This document shows, piece after piece, positions 34,671 through 44,407 of a stretch of 64,000 nt of DNA. How positions within the stretch are numbered: position 1 is the stretch's first letter; every line of letters starts with the position of its first letter. Made by a program: the position numbers and the translations under genes. Origin of the DNA: Roseiarcus sp963781895. GTDB lineage: Bacteria > Pseudomonadota > Alphaproteobacteria > Rhizobiales > Beijerinckiaceae. Where the stretch lies: positions 5,454 through 69,453 of the forward strand of contig CAWAIM010000055.1 of the NCBI GenBank assembly GCA_963781895.1, read 5' to 3'. Under the pieces are notes generated by a model, which was not told the DNA's origin, made no database searches, and saw nothing but the letters and a program-made list of their open reading frames with translations.

Positions 34671-36812
34671 TTACATCGCCGCCCAGTCCAATCCGCCGCT
34701 GACGCAGGCGATCGCGAAGGCGCAGTTGCGGGCGACGTCCTCCAGCCGGTCGAACCGTCCGGGCTGGCCGGCGTGGCCCGCCTCCATCGCGGTGCGCAGC
34801 AGGATCGGCCCGCCGCCTGTCATGGTCGCGCGCAGGCGGGCGACCCATTTGGCGGGCTCCCAATAGGTCACGCGCGGGTCGGTCAAGCCCGCGAGCGCCA
34901 GGATCGGCGGGTAGCGCTGCGGCCGAACGTTGTCATAAGGGCTATACGAGCGGATGGTCTCGAACGCGGCCCGGTCATGGATCGGATCGCCCCATTCCAG
35001 CCATTCGGGCGGCGTCAGCGGCAGGTCGGCGTCGAGCATCGTCGCCAGCACGTCGACGAACGGCACGTCGGCGACGATCCCGGCGAACAGCTCCGGGGCG
35101 AGGTTGGCGACCGCGCCCATCAGCATGCCGCCGGCGCTGCCGCCCTGGGCGACGATCCGCCCCGCCCCGCTGTAGCCCTCGGCGATCAGATGCCGCGCGG
35201 CGGCGAGGAAATCGCTGAAAGTGTTCGCCTTCTTGTCGACCTTGCCGTCCTCGTACCAGCCCCAGCCCTTGTCCGTGCCGCCGCGCACGTGAGCGATGGC
35301 GCAGACGAAGCCGCGATCGACGAGCGAAAAGCGATTAGTCGAGAAACCCGCCTCGACCGCGTAACCGTAAGCGCCATAGCCATAGAGCAACAGCGGCGCC
35401 GAGCCGTCGAGCGCGAGCCCGCGCTTGTGCAGCACCGACACCGGGACGCTCTCGCCGTCCCCGGCGGGCGCGAAGAGCAGACGCGTGACGTAGGACGCAG
35501 GGTCGAAACCGCCGGGAATCGTCTGCGTCTTGATCAGCGTCCGCCGCCGCTCGGCGACGTCGTAATCGTAAGTCTCCTGCGGGCGGTTCATCGACGAAAC
35601 GCTGAAACGGATCGTTCGCGCGTCGAACTCGAACACCGGCTCAAATTTGAGAGCGTAAGTCTCCTCCTCGAACGCGATGTCGTGCGCTTCGCCGCTCCTC
35701 AAGTCGTGGACGACCAGGCGCGGACGGCTGTTCTCGCGCATCAGCAGCACGAGCCAGTCCTTGAACAGCGTCGCGTCGGCGATGAAGCGCCCGTCGCGAT
35801 GGGCGACGCGATCGCGCCAGTTGGATTCCTGCGGCGCCTCGCCGGGCGCGACAACGATCTTGAAATCGCGCGCTCCCGAATTGGTGCGGATATAGAGGCA
35901 ATCTCCGTGGTCCATGACCTCGTAGCGAAATCCCGGCCGTCGAGGCGCGATCAACCGCGGCGGCGCGGTCGGCGCGTCGAGATCGACGATCCGCGCTTCC
36001 GAAGCATCATGGCCGTGCACCGAGATCACGGCCGAGCGGCCGAGCCGGGTCGGCTCGATCCCGATAAACCACCCCGGGTCGCGCTCGCTGAAAATCTCGG
36101 CGTCTTCGCCCTGCGCGGTTCCGAGCCGATGCAGCCTCACCCGACACGGTCGATGGTTCTCGTCCTGCTCGACATAGAGAAACGCCTTCGAATCGCGCGT
36201 CCAGACGATGTCGCCGGTCGCGCCGCCGACGCGGTCGGCGAGGTCCTGCCCGCGCTCCACGTCCCTGACGGCGATGACATGCATCTCCGAGCCGAGATCG
36301 TCGGAACTCCAGGCGAACCTGGCGTGGTCAGGCGAATGACGCGCGGCGGCGAGCTGGAAGTACGCCAGTCCTCGAGCGCGCGCGTCGCCGTCGATCAGCA
36401 CCGTCTCCTCGCCGCCCTCGCGCGGCCTCCGGCAATAGACGCGATGCTGCCCGCCGCGGCGAAATCGCCAATAATAGGCCCAGGGACCGTCGACCTGCGG
36501 CGGCTCGCTGTCGTCCTCCTTGAGCCGCGCGCGCATCTCGCCGACCAGCTGCGTCTGCAGCGTCAGCGTCGGGGCGAGCAGCGCGTCGGCGTAAGCGTTT
36601 TCCGCCTCCAGCAGCGCGCGGATGTCTTCTGGCAACAGACTCGGATCGCGCAAGACCTCGCGCCAGTTCGCGGCCCGTATCCACGCATAGTCGTCACTCC
36701 AGGCGAGGCCGTGGGCGCGCAGCTGCGACGGGCGCGCCTCGGCGCGCGGAGGCGTCGGCGCGGGCGCGGTTGGTCGCGGATCGGGAAGGGACTGCGACGC
36801 GGAATCGGTCAT
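34671..36812 (-). CDS. ptrB: Oligopeptidase B (prolyl oligopeptidase family, S9A)
   Basis: 713 residues, usual for the family. The N-terminal beta-propeller (DDYAWIRAANWREVLRDPSL, GPWAYYWRFRRGGQHRVYC) precedes the alpha/beta-hydrolase domain. The nucleophile serine is in IVAQGGSAGGMLMGAVANL, the Asp in GLTDPRVTYWEPAKWV and the His in TAMEAGHAGQPGRFD. It cleaves short peptides after basic residues. Start ATG at 36812 overlaps the stop of the upstream HAD gene as ATGA. Confidence 0.93.
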   Translation of the reverse strand: MTDSASQSLPDPRPTAPAPTPPRAEARPSQLRAHGLAWSDDYAWIRAANWREVLRDPSLLPEDIRALLEAENAYADALLAPTLTLQTQLVGEMRARLKEDDSEPPQVDGPWAYYWRFRRGGQHRVYCRRPREGGEETVLIDGDARARGLAYFQLAAARHSPDHARFAWSSDDLGSEMHVIAVRDVERGQDLADRVGGATGDIVWTRDSKAFLYVEQDENHRPCRVRLHRLGTAQGEDAEIFSERDPGWFIGIEPTRLGRSAVISVHGHDASEARIVDLDAPTAPPRLIAPRRPGFRYEVMDHGDCLYIRTNSGARDFKIVVAPGEAPQESNWRDRVAHRDGRFIADATLFKDWLVLLMRENSRPRLVVHDLRSGEAHDIAFEEETYALKFEPVFEFDARTIRFSVSSMNRPQETYDYDVAERRRTLIKTQTIPGGFDPASYVTRLLFAPAGDGESVPVSVLHKRGLALDGSAPLLLYGYGAYGYAVEAGFSTNRFSLVDRGFVCAIAHVRGGTDKGWGWYEDGKVDKKANTFSDFLAAARHLIAEGYSGAGRIVAQGGSAGGMLMGAVANLAPELFAGIVADVPFVDVLATMLDADLPLTPPEWLEWGDPIHDRAAFETIRSYSPYDNVRPQRYPPILALAGLTDPRVTYWEPAKWVARLRATMTGGGPILLRTAMEAGHAGQPGRFDRLEDVARNCAFAIACVSGGLDWAAM

Positions 36813-37504
36813 AGGGCCTCTTGTCGCGGGGATTCGCCGAAGAGAAGCGCCGCCAGGACCCCGGGAACCTCCAATGGCGCCGCGCACAACGCCGCCGCGC
36901 CCGCCTCGCGAAGCTCTTGCTCGCCGCCATAGCCCCAAAGCGCGCCGATGGTCGGGATGGCGCGCCGGCGCGCGGCGATGACGTCATGCCTGCGATCGCC
37001 CCACATGCAGCAATCGCCGGCGTCGAGTCCTCGGCTGTCAAGAATATGGACGATCAGGTCGCCCTTATCCTCGTAGCGGCCGTCGAGCTCCGCCCCACAT
37101 ACGTCCTCGAAATAGCGATCGAGATCAAAGTGACGCAGGATCCGGTCCGCGTAGACGACCGGCTTGGCCGTGCAGAGAAACAGCCGCGTCCCTCTCGCAT
37201 TCAGCTCCGCCAACGCTTCCCGAACACCGTCGTAGACGACAGCCTCGAAGAGGCCTTCGGACGAATAGCGCCGACGATAGACGCCCAACGCCTCCTCCGG
37301 ATCTCCAGTCCCACCCAGCATTTCCGCGAGGGATTGGCGCAACGGCGGTCCGATGATCCAGGTCAGATCGGCCGCCGGCGGCGGGGTTCGTCCGAGCGCT
37401 TCGAGGGCAAAGCGAAAGCACCCGATAATGCCCTTGGCCGGGTCCGTCAGCGTTCCGTCGAGATCGACGAGGAGGACCGGTCGCGCGCCGAGTTTCGTCA
37501 TCAT
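36809..37504 (-). CDS. HAD-superfamily hydrolase, phosphoglycolate-phosphatase-like
   Basis: 231 residues from MMTKLGARP at 37504. Motif I is LLVDLDGTLTDPAKG (nucleophile Asp), motif II FLCTAKPVVYADRIL, motif III near GRYEDKGDLIVHIL, and motif IV CCMWGDRRHDVIAA. The cap domain lies between I and II. Substrate unknown; the family includes phosphoglycolate phosphatase and related enzymes. A start at 37549 is possible but would overlap the upstream oxidoreductase. Confidence 0.88.
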   Translation of the reverse strand: MMTKLGARPVLLVDLDGTLTDPAKGIIGCFRFALEALGRTPPPAADLTWIIGPPLRQSLAEMLGGTGDPEEALGVYRRRYSSEGLFEAVVYDGVREALAELNARGTRLFLCTAKPVVYADRILRHFDLDRYFEDVCGAELDGRYEDKGDLIVHILDSRGLDAGDCCMWGDRRHDVIAARRRAIPTIGALWGYGGEQELREAGAAALCAAPLEVPGVLAALLFGESPRQEAL

Positions 37505-37533
37505 GGCGTCGCTCGAGCGCTTGCCGCTCCCGT

Positions 37534-38538
37534 CTACGGCGCCTCCCATGATCCCTCTTGCGCCGAGCGAAACAGGGCGTCGATGACGCGCATGTTCGCG
37601 ATGGCGTCCTCGATCGGATACTCGAACGGAGCCTGCTCGAGCACGGCGCGGGAAAAGGCGTCGCCCTGCAACGTATATTGATCGCAGGCGGCGAATTCCT
37701 CAACACGCATGCCGCGGCCGTCGAGATCGGCGCCGGTATCAATGACGATCTTTGTCGGCCGATCGGGAGGCGCATTGAACGGAATAGCGATCTCGATCCG
37801 CCCCGCTTCGCCGACAATCGTCACCCGCTGATGCCCAGAGAGCTGTGTCGCGGCGCTGAAAGTCAGATGGCGACCCCCAGGAAATTCGACGATCGCGCTG
37901 ACGAGCCGGTCCGTCCGAAAATTCGGGTCGCGGTCCATCGTCGACACGACTCGCGTCGGCTCGGCGCCGAAAACATACCGCGCCGTCAGGACGGCATAGC
38001 AGCCGATGTCATAGAGTCCGCCGCCACCGGGCGGCCGATTGCGCACATTGGCCGGATCGAGCAGGCGGTAGGAAAAGAAGGTTTGGATCGCGCTCACCGC
38101 GCCGATCGAACCCGCCGCGACGAGCTCTCGCGCACGTCGCCACTGCGGATGGAACCGCACCATGAAAGCTTCCGCCACAATCCTGCCCGAACGCGCCCGC
38201 GCCGCGATCAGCGCGCGCGCCTCTTCGGCGCTAAGCGCGATCGGCTTCTCGCACAGCACGTGCTTGCCGGCGTCGAGAGCGCGGACCGACCAGGGAACGT
38301 GCAACTCGTTGGGCAGCGGATTGTAGACGGCTTCGACCTCGGGGTCGGCGAGCATCTCTTCGTAGGATCCGTAAGCCCGCGCGATGCCGAGCATATCGGC
38401 GGCCGCGCGCGCCTTGGCGAGGTCGCGCGAGGCGATCGCCGCGATTTGCGAGATCTCGCCACGCTGCATCGCCGGGATGACCTTCTCGACGGCGATTTTG
38501 GCGACGCCCAGCACACCCCACTTCACTTTGCGCACCAC
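37534..38538 (-). CDS. Gfo/Idh/MocA-family NAD(P)-dependent oxidoreductase
   Basis: 334 residues. N-terminal Rossmann fold: KVKWGVLGVAKIAVEKVIPA. AYGSYEEMLADPEVEAVYNP and NELHVPWSVRALDAGKHVLC, with the catalytic EKP motif (CEKPIALSAEEARAL), identify the family. The C-terminal part carries the sugar-binding sheet. It most likely oxidises a sugar or cyclitol. Neighbouring aldo/keto reductase and the frc-like transporter support a sugar-catabolism role, though the substrate is unknown. Confidence 0.92.
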   Translation of the reverse strand: MVRKVKWGVLGVAKIAVEKVIPAMQRGEISQIAAIASRDLAKARAAADMLGIARAYGSYEEMLADPEVEAVYNPLPNELHVPWSVRALDAGKHVLCEKPIALSAEEARALIAARARSGRIVAEAFMVRFHPQWRRARELVAAGSIGAVSAIQTFFSYRLLDPANVRNRPPGGGGLYDIGCYAVLTARYVFGAEPTRVVSTMDRDPNFRTDRLVSAIVEFPGGRHLTFSAATQLSGHQRVTIVGEAGRIEIAIPFNAPPDRPTKIVIDTGADLDGRGMRVEEFAACDQYTLQGDAFSRAVLEQAPFEYPIEDAIANMRVIDALFRSAQEGSWEAP

Positions 38539-38587
38539 GGCCTCCTACGATGAATCCATTCTTCCCGGTCTCGGGAGAGCGGACTGG

Positions 38588-39622
38588 CTATCCCTTCGCC
38601 CCCGGAACGCGGCCCTCGGCCTGCCGCGCCAGCATCCAGCCCGGATATTCGGGTCGAAGCGCGCTGACCTTGTCGAGAGTCGCGATCTCCTCCGTGCTCA
38701 AAGTCAGATCTGCAGCAGCGAGATTGTCATCGAGTTGCTGCACGGTCTTTGCGCCGATGATCACGCTCATCACCCCCTTGCGCTGCAAGAGCCATGCGAG
38801 CGCGACGCGCGCCACCGAGGCGTCATGCGCCTTGGCGATCGGGGCCATCGCGTCGATGATGTCGTAGGCGCTTTCCTTGTCGACCGGGGGGAAGTCGAAA
38901 ACCGTGCGCCGGGAATCGTTGTCGCCGCGCTGGTTTCGGGCGAACTTGCCCGACAGGAAGCCGCCAGCGAGCGGGCTCCACACCATTACTCCGAGACCTT
39001 GGTCTTCGACCAACGGCAGAATTTCACGCTCGAGTTCACGGCCTGCGATCGAGTAATAGGCCTGTACGGTCTCGAAGCGCGCGAAGCCGCGTTTGTCGGA
39101 GATCGCCAGCGCCTTCATGATCTGCCAGGCGGCGAGGTTCGAGCAGCCGATGGTGCGCACGAGGCCGCGGGCCACGCAGTCGTCGAGAGCCCGCAAGGTC
39201 TCCTCGAGCGGCGTCACGGGGTCGAAACCATGAATCTGATAGAGATCCACATGGTCGAGGCCGAGGCGCTTCAGGCTGGCGGCGATCTGATCCATGATGT
39301 GGCCCCTGGAGAGGCCGACGGCGTTCGGCCCCGGCCCCATCCGCCCGCGCACCTTGGTGGCGATGACGACGTCCTCGCGGTTGACGCCGAGGTCGCGTAG
39401 CGCCTGTCCCAGTTGCACCTCGGACTGGCCTTCGGAATAGACGTTCGCGGTGTCGATGAAATTGACGCCCGCTTGAATCGCGCGCCCGACGAGCGCCGTC
39501 GAGGCCGACTGGTCGAGCGAGCCGATCGCGCGCCAGAAACCACTGCCGCCACTGAAAGTCATGGCGCCGAGGCAGATTTCGGAAACGAATTGGCCGGTTC
39601 GGCCGAGCGGTCGATAGCGCAT
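38588..39622 (-). CDS. Aldo/keto reductase
   Basis: 344 residues from the ATG at 39622 (MRYRPLGRTG); a GTG at 39628 is possible. DTANVYSEGQSE holds the catalytic Asp and Tyr, VVIATKVRGRMG the Lys, and LYQIHGFDP the His. FETVQAYYSIAGRELEREIL and VMVWSPLAGGFLSGKF follow the family pattern. It reduces aldehydes or ketones, probably a sugar-derived carbonyl here given its neighbours. It lies between the Gfo/Idh gene and frcA on the same strand. Confidence 0.92.
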   Translation of the reverse strand: MRYRPLGRTGQFVSEICLGAMTFSGGSGFWRAIGSLDQSASTALVGRAIQAGVNFIDTANVYSEGQSEVQLGQALRDLGVNREDVVIATKVRGRMGPGPNAVGLSRGHIMDQIAASLKRLGLDHVDLYQIHGFDPVTPLEETLRALDDCVARGLVRTIGCSNLAAWQIMKALAISDKRGFARFETVQAYYSIAGRELEREILPLVEDQGLGVMVWSPLAGGFLSGKFARNQRGDNDSRRTVFDFPPVDKESAYDIIDAMAPIAKAHDASVARVALAWLLQRKGVMSVIIGAKTVQQLDDNLAAADLTLSTEEIATLDKVSALRPEYPGWMLARQAEGRVPGAKG

Positions 39623-39749
39623 GCGCACACCTCCCAGATTTTACGTGCTATGACGACTGATCGCGAAAACGGTCGTCGCGAGGCCAGAGTCAGTCGCGCG
39701 CGTACCGCCGCTGCAAATCGCAGTTTTATTTGCGAACGCGAAGATGGCG

Positions 39750-40532
39750 TCAGGCCGCCTGAGCGTCCGTCGGCGGCGCCATGGCGCCCGTCATCATCGC
39801 GACGGCGTCCGACATCGTGACCTGTTTCGGATCGACGACGGTTAGGCGGCGGCCGAGACGGTGGATGTGGATACGGTCGGCGACCTCGAAAACATGCGGC
39901 ATGTTGTGCGAGATCAGGATGATGGGGAGGCCTCTCTTCTTCACGTCCAGGATCAACTCCAGGACGCGGCGAGATTCTTTCACGCCGAGCGCGGCAGTGG
40001 GTTCATCCATGATCACGAGGCGCTTCGCAAAAGCCGCGGCGCGAGCGACCGCGACGCCCTGGCGCTGGCCGCCCGACAACGTCTCGACTGGCTGATTGAT
40101 GTTCTGGATCGTCAATAGGCCGAGCTCATTGAGCTTGTCACGGGCAAATTTTTGCATTGCGCCGCGGTCGAGGGCGCGGAACCACTGCCCGAGCGGCCCT
40201 TTCGAGCGAATTTCCCGCCCCAGGAACATGTTGTCAGCGATCGAGAGCGCGGGCGACAAGGCGAGGTTTTGATAGACCGTCTCGATGCCCGCCTCGCGCG
40301 CTTCGATCGGGGATTTGAAGTTAACAACCTCGCCACCGAGCGTGATCTCGCCAGAGTTCGGAATAACGGCGCCGCAAATCGCCTTGATCAAGGTCGACTT
40401 CCCGGCGCCGTTGTCACCGATCACGGCAAGGATCTCGTTCGGATAGAGATCGAAATCCGAATGGTCGAGCGCGGTAACGCGGCCATAACGCTTGACCAGC
40501 GAACGCGCAACGAGGATGGGCTCAACACTCAC
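39750..40532 (-). CDS. frcA: Sugar ABC transporter ATP-binding protein, FrcA type
   Basis: 260 residues. Walker A is GDNGAGKST, signature LSGGQRQGVAVARA, Walker B VIMDEPTAALG, H-loop ILISHNMPHV. It has a single nucleotide-binding domain, unlike the doubled RbsA/XylG proteins, and begins VSVEPILVARSLVKRYGRVT, as in fructose/ribose-type FrcA. The GTG at 40532 overlaps the permease stop (GTGA), so the two are coupled. It energises uptake by the permease with the binding protein encoded upstream. Confidence 0.86.
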   Translation of the reverse strand: MSVEPILVARSLVKRYGRVTALDHSDFDLYPNEILAVIGDNGAGKSTLIKAICGAVIPNSGEITLGGEVVNFKSPIEAREAGIETVYQNLALSPALSIADNMFLGREIRSKGPLGQWFRALDRGAMQKFARDKLNELGLLTIQNINQPVETLSGGQRQGVAVARAAAFAKRLVIMDEPTAALGVKESRRVLELILDVKKRGLPIILISHNMPHVFEVADRIHIHRLGRRLTVVDPKQVTMSDAVAMMTGAMAPPTDAQAA

Positions 40533-41614
40533 TTGGAGACCCTCCGGATCCATTGGTCGAGAGCGACCGCGACGATGATCAGCACGCCAATGGCGAATTC
40601 TTGCCAAAGCACGTCAAGGCCCGCGAGCGAAACCGCCGACCGGAAGACGCCGACGATCAGCGCCCCGATCAAAGTTCCAACGATCGAACCTCGGCCGCCG
40701 AACAGACTCGTGCCGCCGATCACGACCGCCGTGATGCTGTCGAGGTTGGCGTTCCCGCCCGCCGTTGGGCTGATCGCCCCAATTCGCCCGATCAATGTCC
40801 ACCCGGCAATAGCGGAGATGAGCCCCGCCAGAACATAGACGCTCAGCAATATCCGATCGGTATTGATGCCCGCCAGGCGCGCGGCCTCCGGATCGTCGCC
40901 GGTCGCGTAGACATGACGGCCATAGGCGGTTCGGTTCAGTACGTACCAGAAGATGATTGCTATGAGGATCAAAAGAAAGCTGCCCAAAATGATGCGCGCG
41001 CTCCCGATTTGAAAGGGAATGCCCATCACCTGCAAAAACGGCGCCTTGGCCGCGAGATCCTGCATGCGGATCGTTTCGCTCTGCGAATAGAAGGTGTTGA
41101 GGGCGCCGATGATGCTCAGAGTGCCCAGGGTGACGATGAACGGTGGCATCTGCATCCGCGTGACGAGCGCGCCGTTGAGCCAGCCAAACGCTAGGCCGCA
41201 GAGCAGGCCGAGCGGAAAGGCGATGAAAATCGGCACGCCATCGACGACAGCCAGTCGCCCCATCACGACCGATGAAATCACCATGATGACGCCGACCGAA
41301 AGATCGATGCCCGCTGTCAGGATGACCAGCGTCTGCGCGATGCCGAGAATGCCGATGATCGTCACCTGGGTCAGCACAGTCGACAAATTGCTGCCGGTTA
41401 CGAAGTGCGAATAATTCACAGTCATGCCGAGCAGAAGACCCAGCACTAGGACGACAAAGGGAACAGTGGTCGGATAAAGATGCAGGAAACGTTGGAGGCG
41501 CTTGGCGGGCGACAGCCGCTCCTCCTCGAACGAGGCCTGCGCAGTCGAGGCCGCCGTCAGAACCTTCTCGAACTCCTGAGGCGCAGGCCGTCCGCTCTGC
41601 GACGCTTCGCTCAT
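40529..41614 (-). CDS. frcC: Sugar ABC transporter permease, FrcC type
   Basis: 361 residues. A soluble N-terminus (about 45 residues) is followed by about ten helices. IAQTLVILTAGIDLSVGVIM, FGWLNGALVTRMQMPPFIVT and AGLISAIAGWTLIGRIGAIS are family motifs of the ribose/fructose (CUT2) permeases. SITAVVIGGTSLFGGRGSIV is the conserved cytoplasmic loop that contacts the ATPase. It lies between frcB and frcA on one strand. Confidence 0.88.
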   Translation of the reverse strand: MSEASQSGRPAPQEFEKVLTAASTAQASFEEERLSPAKRLQRFLHLYPTTVPFVVLVLGLLLGMTVNYSHFVTGSNLSTVLTQVTIIGILGIAQTLVILTAGIDLSVGVIMVISSVVMGRLAVVDGVPIFIAFPLGLLCGLAFGWLNGALVTRMQMPPFIVTLGTLSIIGALNTFYSQSETIRMQDLAAKAPFLQVMGIPFQIGSARIILGSFLLILIAIIFWYVLNRTAYGRHVYATGDDPEAARLAGINTDRILLSVYVLAGLISAIAGWTLIGRIGAISPTAGGNANLDSITAVVIGGTSLFGGRGSIVGTLIGALIVGVFRSAVSLAGLDVLWQEFAIGVLIIVAVALDQWIRRVSK

Positions 41615-41742
41615 GGCTTCCTCGTTCGTTTCCCGAAATGTTCCGTCTTATGAGATCGGCGCCCATTGGCGTGCCCGCGAGCGCCGACTCTCAAAGCCCT
41701 TCTAAACCCTTTGGACGATTAAGCCCTCAACTGCGGACGAAA

Positions 41743-42755
41743 TCAACCCCAGCACAGTTTCATGCCCTCGTCGGAGTTGATCGAGGGAACGCCCGGAACC
41801 GGATGATCGGTGACCAGCTTCTCGCCAGTGTCAATGCTGACGGGCTTCTTGCCTGGTCTTGACATAGTCGACGATTGCCTGCACGCCGTCCGCCGCCATC
41901 AGCAGCGGATACTGCTGCGAAGTCGCGCCGATGATGCCTTCCTTGATGCTCTTGATGCCGCCGCAACCGCCGTCGACCGCGACGATCAGCACGCCCTTCT
42001 CTTTGCCGGCGGCTTTGAGGGCCGCATAGCCGCCGTCAGCCGCCGGCTCGTTGATCGCGTAGACGACGTCGATGTGATCGGTCTTCTGCAGGATGTTCTC
42101 CATCGCCTTGCGGCCTCCCTCGTCCGAACCCTGCGTCACGTCGGAACCGACAATCTGTGGGCTGTCGCTCATGGCGTAGTGCTTTGGATCCTTGACCGGG
42201 ATGCCGAAGCCGGTGAGGAATCCGTTGTGGCGCAGATAATCGACCGTCGGCTCGTTGGCCGCCAGATCGAGCGTGGCGATCTTGGCGGTCTTCGCCTTGT
42301 CGCCCAGTGTCGCCTTCGCCCATTGACCGATCAGTTCGCCGGCCTTGAAGTTGTCGGTGGCGAAATTGGCGTCGGCTGCAGTGACCGGATCAAGCGGCGT
42401 GTCGAGCGTGATCACGATAATGCCGGCCTTGCGCGCCTTTTCGACAGTCGGCACGATCGCGACCGAATCGCTCGGCACCAGCAGGATGCCCTTGGCGCCA
42501 GCGGCGATCAGCGCCTCGATCGCGGCCACCTCTCCGTCGTTGTCGCCGTCGAATTTGCCAGCGTAAGCCTGCGTCTTGACGCCGAGTTCCTTGGCTTTCG
42601 CCTCGAAGCCTTCCTTCATCTTTACGAAGAAGGGGTTGGTGTTGGTCTTGGTGACGAGCCCGACCAGCGTATCGGCTTGCGCAGGCGCGCCGATCATTGC
42701 GACGGATAGAGCGCCGAGCGGCGACGCACGTCAATATTCTGGAAATTTTGAACAC
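41743..42755 (-). CDS. frcB: Sugar-binding periplasmic protein, FrcB type, with two frameshifts
   Basis: The central frame reads DTLVGLVTKTNTNPFFVKM through IVDYVKTRQEARQH and stops at 41831. One extra base near 41854 explains the end: without it the sequence continues VKTGKKPVSIDTGEKLV to GMKLCWG and stops at 41743, as the family does. The N-terminus is also split: GTG at 42755 (after GGGAGGAAATCC) gives VFKISRILTCVAA, and the signal peptide resumes in another frame as GALSVAMIGAPAQA. It is a type I periplasmic binding protein. Given similar indels elsewhere, the gene may be intact in the organism. Confidence 0.78.
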
Positions 42756-42920
42756 GGATTTCCTCCCTAGAAGGTCTTAGCGGCGGCGTCGAATTCGCCC
42801 GCGGACTCAAAAGACGTTTCGTGCTCTTGAGCCCTGCAACAGGTATTGCGCCGACGTAGCGTTATAGGGCCAAACTTTTCGACAAGAGTTCAAGGATAAT
42901 TACACCGGATTGAATAATTC

Positions 42921-42949
42921 TTGACAGCCAACCGTATCGGCACAATGTT
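42921..42949 (+). promoter_or_regulatory. Candidate sigma-70 promoter of the ROK regulator
   Basis: TTGACA at 42921-42926, a 17-bp spacer and AATGTT at 42944-42949. The -35 is perfect, the -10 is poor. It lies 39 bp before the ROK ATG, in the space between the regulator and divergent frcB. Operators for sugar-responsive control would be expected here, but no clear palindrome was found. Confidence 0.4.
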
Positions 42950-42987
42950 TGGAAGCCGTGGTATTTGTAACAACTTAGGGGCGGAGG

Positions 42988-44277
42988 ATGAAGGTGACTG
43001 GCGCCAGTCCGCGCGCGCTCCGGGCGTTTGAGGGCGTCGGCTCGCCGGAATCCTGGCATCTGGCGCCAACTTCCAGCGCCGACGCCAGCGGAGCGGATCA
43101 GGCGGGCATGCGCGTCTACAATGAGCGACTGCTGCTCTCCTTGGTGCGCCGCTTCGGTCCATTGTCGAAGATCGAAGTAGCGAAATTGACAGGTTTGTCG
43201 GTGCAGTCGACGTCCGGAATTATGAATCGACTTCAAGCGGACGGGCTTCTGAAGCGGGAAGCCCCGCTCCGCGGCCGTGTCGGGCAGCCGACGATTCCGA
43301 TGTCGCTCGACCCGGAAGGCGCTTATTCCTTTGGACTCAAGATTGGTCGGCGCAGTTGTGATCTCGTGCTGATCGACTTTTGCGGCACCATTCGGCAGCG
43401 CGAGCATCACACCTATGCGTTTCCCACGCCCGCGATGATCCTCGATTTCGTACAAAGCTCTCTACCCCCGCTCATCGATTCGCTGAGCGCAACGCAGAAG
43501 TCGCGGATCGCCGGCCTGGGCGCGGCCGCACCGTACCAGCTTTGGAACTGGGAGGCCGAAATCGGGGCGCCACGCGGCGCCATGGGCGCCTGGCGAGACT
43601 TTGATGTCGAACGGGAAATCGCTGCGGTGTCCCCCTATCCGGTGACCCTGAGCAACGACGCGACCGCCGCCTGCGCGGCTGAATTCTTTTTTGGGCGCGG
43701 TTGGCGCTATCGTGATTTCCTCTATTTCTTCCTCGGCGCGTTCGTTGGCGGCGGATTGGTGCTCGACGGAGCGTTGCATCCGGGGCGCACCGGCAACGCC
43801 GGCGCACTCGGATCGATGCCCGTCGTGACCAAAACCGAAGGCGGCGTTCCGCCGCAACTCATCGCGTGCGCCTCCATCTGTCAACTCGAACGCCGGCTCG
43901 AAAGCGCACGCATCGACGCTTCCTCGATTTGGGCGACGCCCGACAACTGGGCCGATTTCGGACCGCAACTCGAGAGCTGGATCGAGGACGCGGCTTCGGC
44001 TCTAGCGTACGCGTCCGTCGCCGCAATTTCGGTCATCGATTTCGAGGCGATCGTGATCGACGGAGCGATGCCAGCAGCCGTACGCGACCGTTTGACGACC
44101 CGAACGGCGCAGATTTTCCGCCGACTTGACCGCCGCGGATTGAGCAATGTCGAATTCGCTTTAGGCACAATCGGCGCGGACGCCCGAGCCGTCGGCGCTG
44201 CGGCATTGCCGCTCATCAAGCATTTTTCGCGCGATCGCGAGCTTCTGTTCAAAGACGTGATCAGTCAGGCGAGTTGA
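42988..44277 (+). CDS. ROK-family transcriptional regulator
   Basis: 429 residues. N-terminal winged helix: LLLSLVRRFGPLSKIEVAKL and TGLSVQSTSGIMNRLQADGL. The C-terminal sugar-kinase-like (ROK) domain has FGLKIGRRSCDLVLIDFCGT and SNDATAACAAEFFFGRGW then FFLGAFVGGGLVLDGALHPG. The usual zinc-binding cysteine cluster is weak or absent. It is divergently transcribed from the frcBCA-type operon, the typical place for its regulator, and probably responds to the imported sugar. Confidence 0.88.
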   Translation: MKVTGASPRALRAFEGVGSPESWHLAPTSSADASGADQAGMRVYNERLLLSLVRRFGPLSKIEVAKLTGLSVQSTSGIMNRLQADGLLKREAPLRGRVGQPTIPMSLDPEGAYSFGLKIGRRSCDLVLIDFCGTIRQREHHTYAFPTPAMILDFVQSSLPPLIDSLSATQKSRIAGLGAAAPYQLWNWEAEIGAPRGAMGAWRDFDVEREIAAVSPYPVTLSNDATAACAAEFFFGRGWRYRDFLYFFLGAFVGGGLVLDGALHPGRTGNAGALGSMPVVTKTEGGVPPQLIACASICQLERRLESARIDASSIWATPDNWADFGPQLESWIEDAASALAYASVAAISVIDFEAIVIDGAMPAAVRDRLTTRTAQIFRRLDRRGLSNVEFALGTIGADARAVGAAALPLIKHFSRDRELLFKDVISQAS

Positions 44278-44407
44278 GTTTCCGGCGCGAGCTTCATCGC
44301 TACCCGCGAGCTTGGCGAACAGCGATGGGATCGATAGAATTGCGCCAGTCGCCCGCGGCAGCGGTGCGCTTCATTCTAGCTTGTTGCCGACGACACTGAG
44401 AGGCGCC

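Noticed and set aside
34773..36932. A 719-residue plus-strand open frame
   Set aside because: Antisense shadow of ptrB, which has clear catalytic motifs on the other strand.
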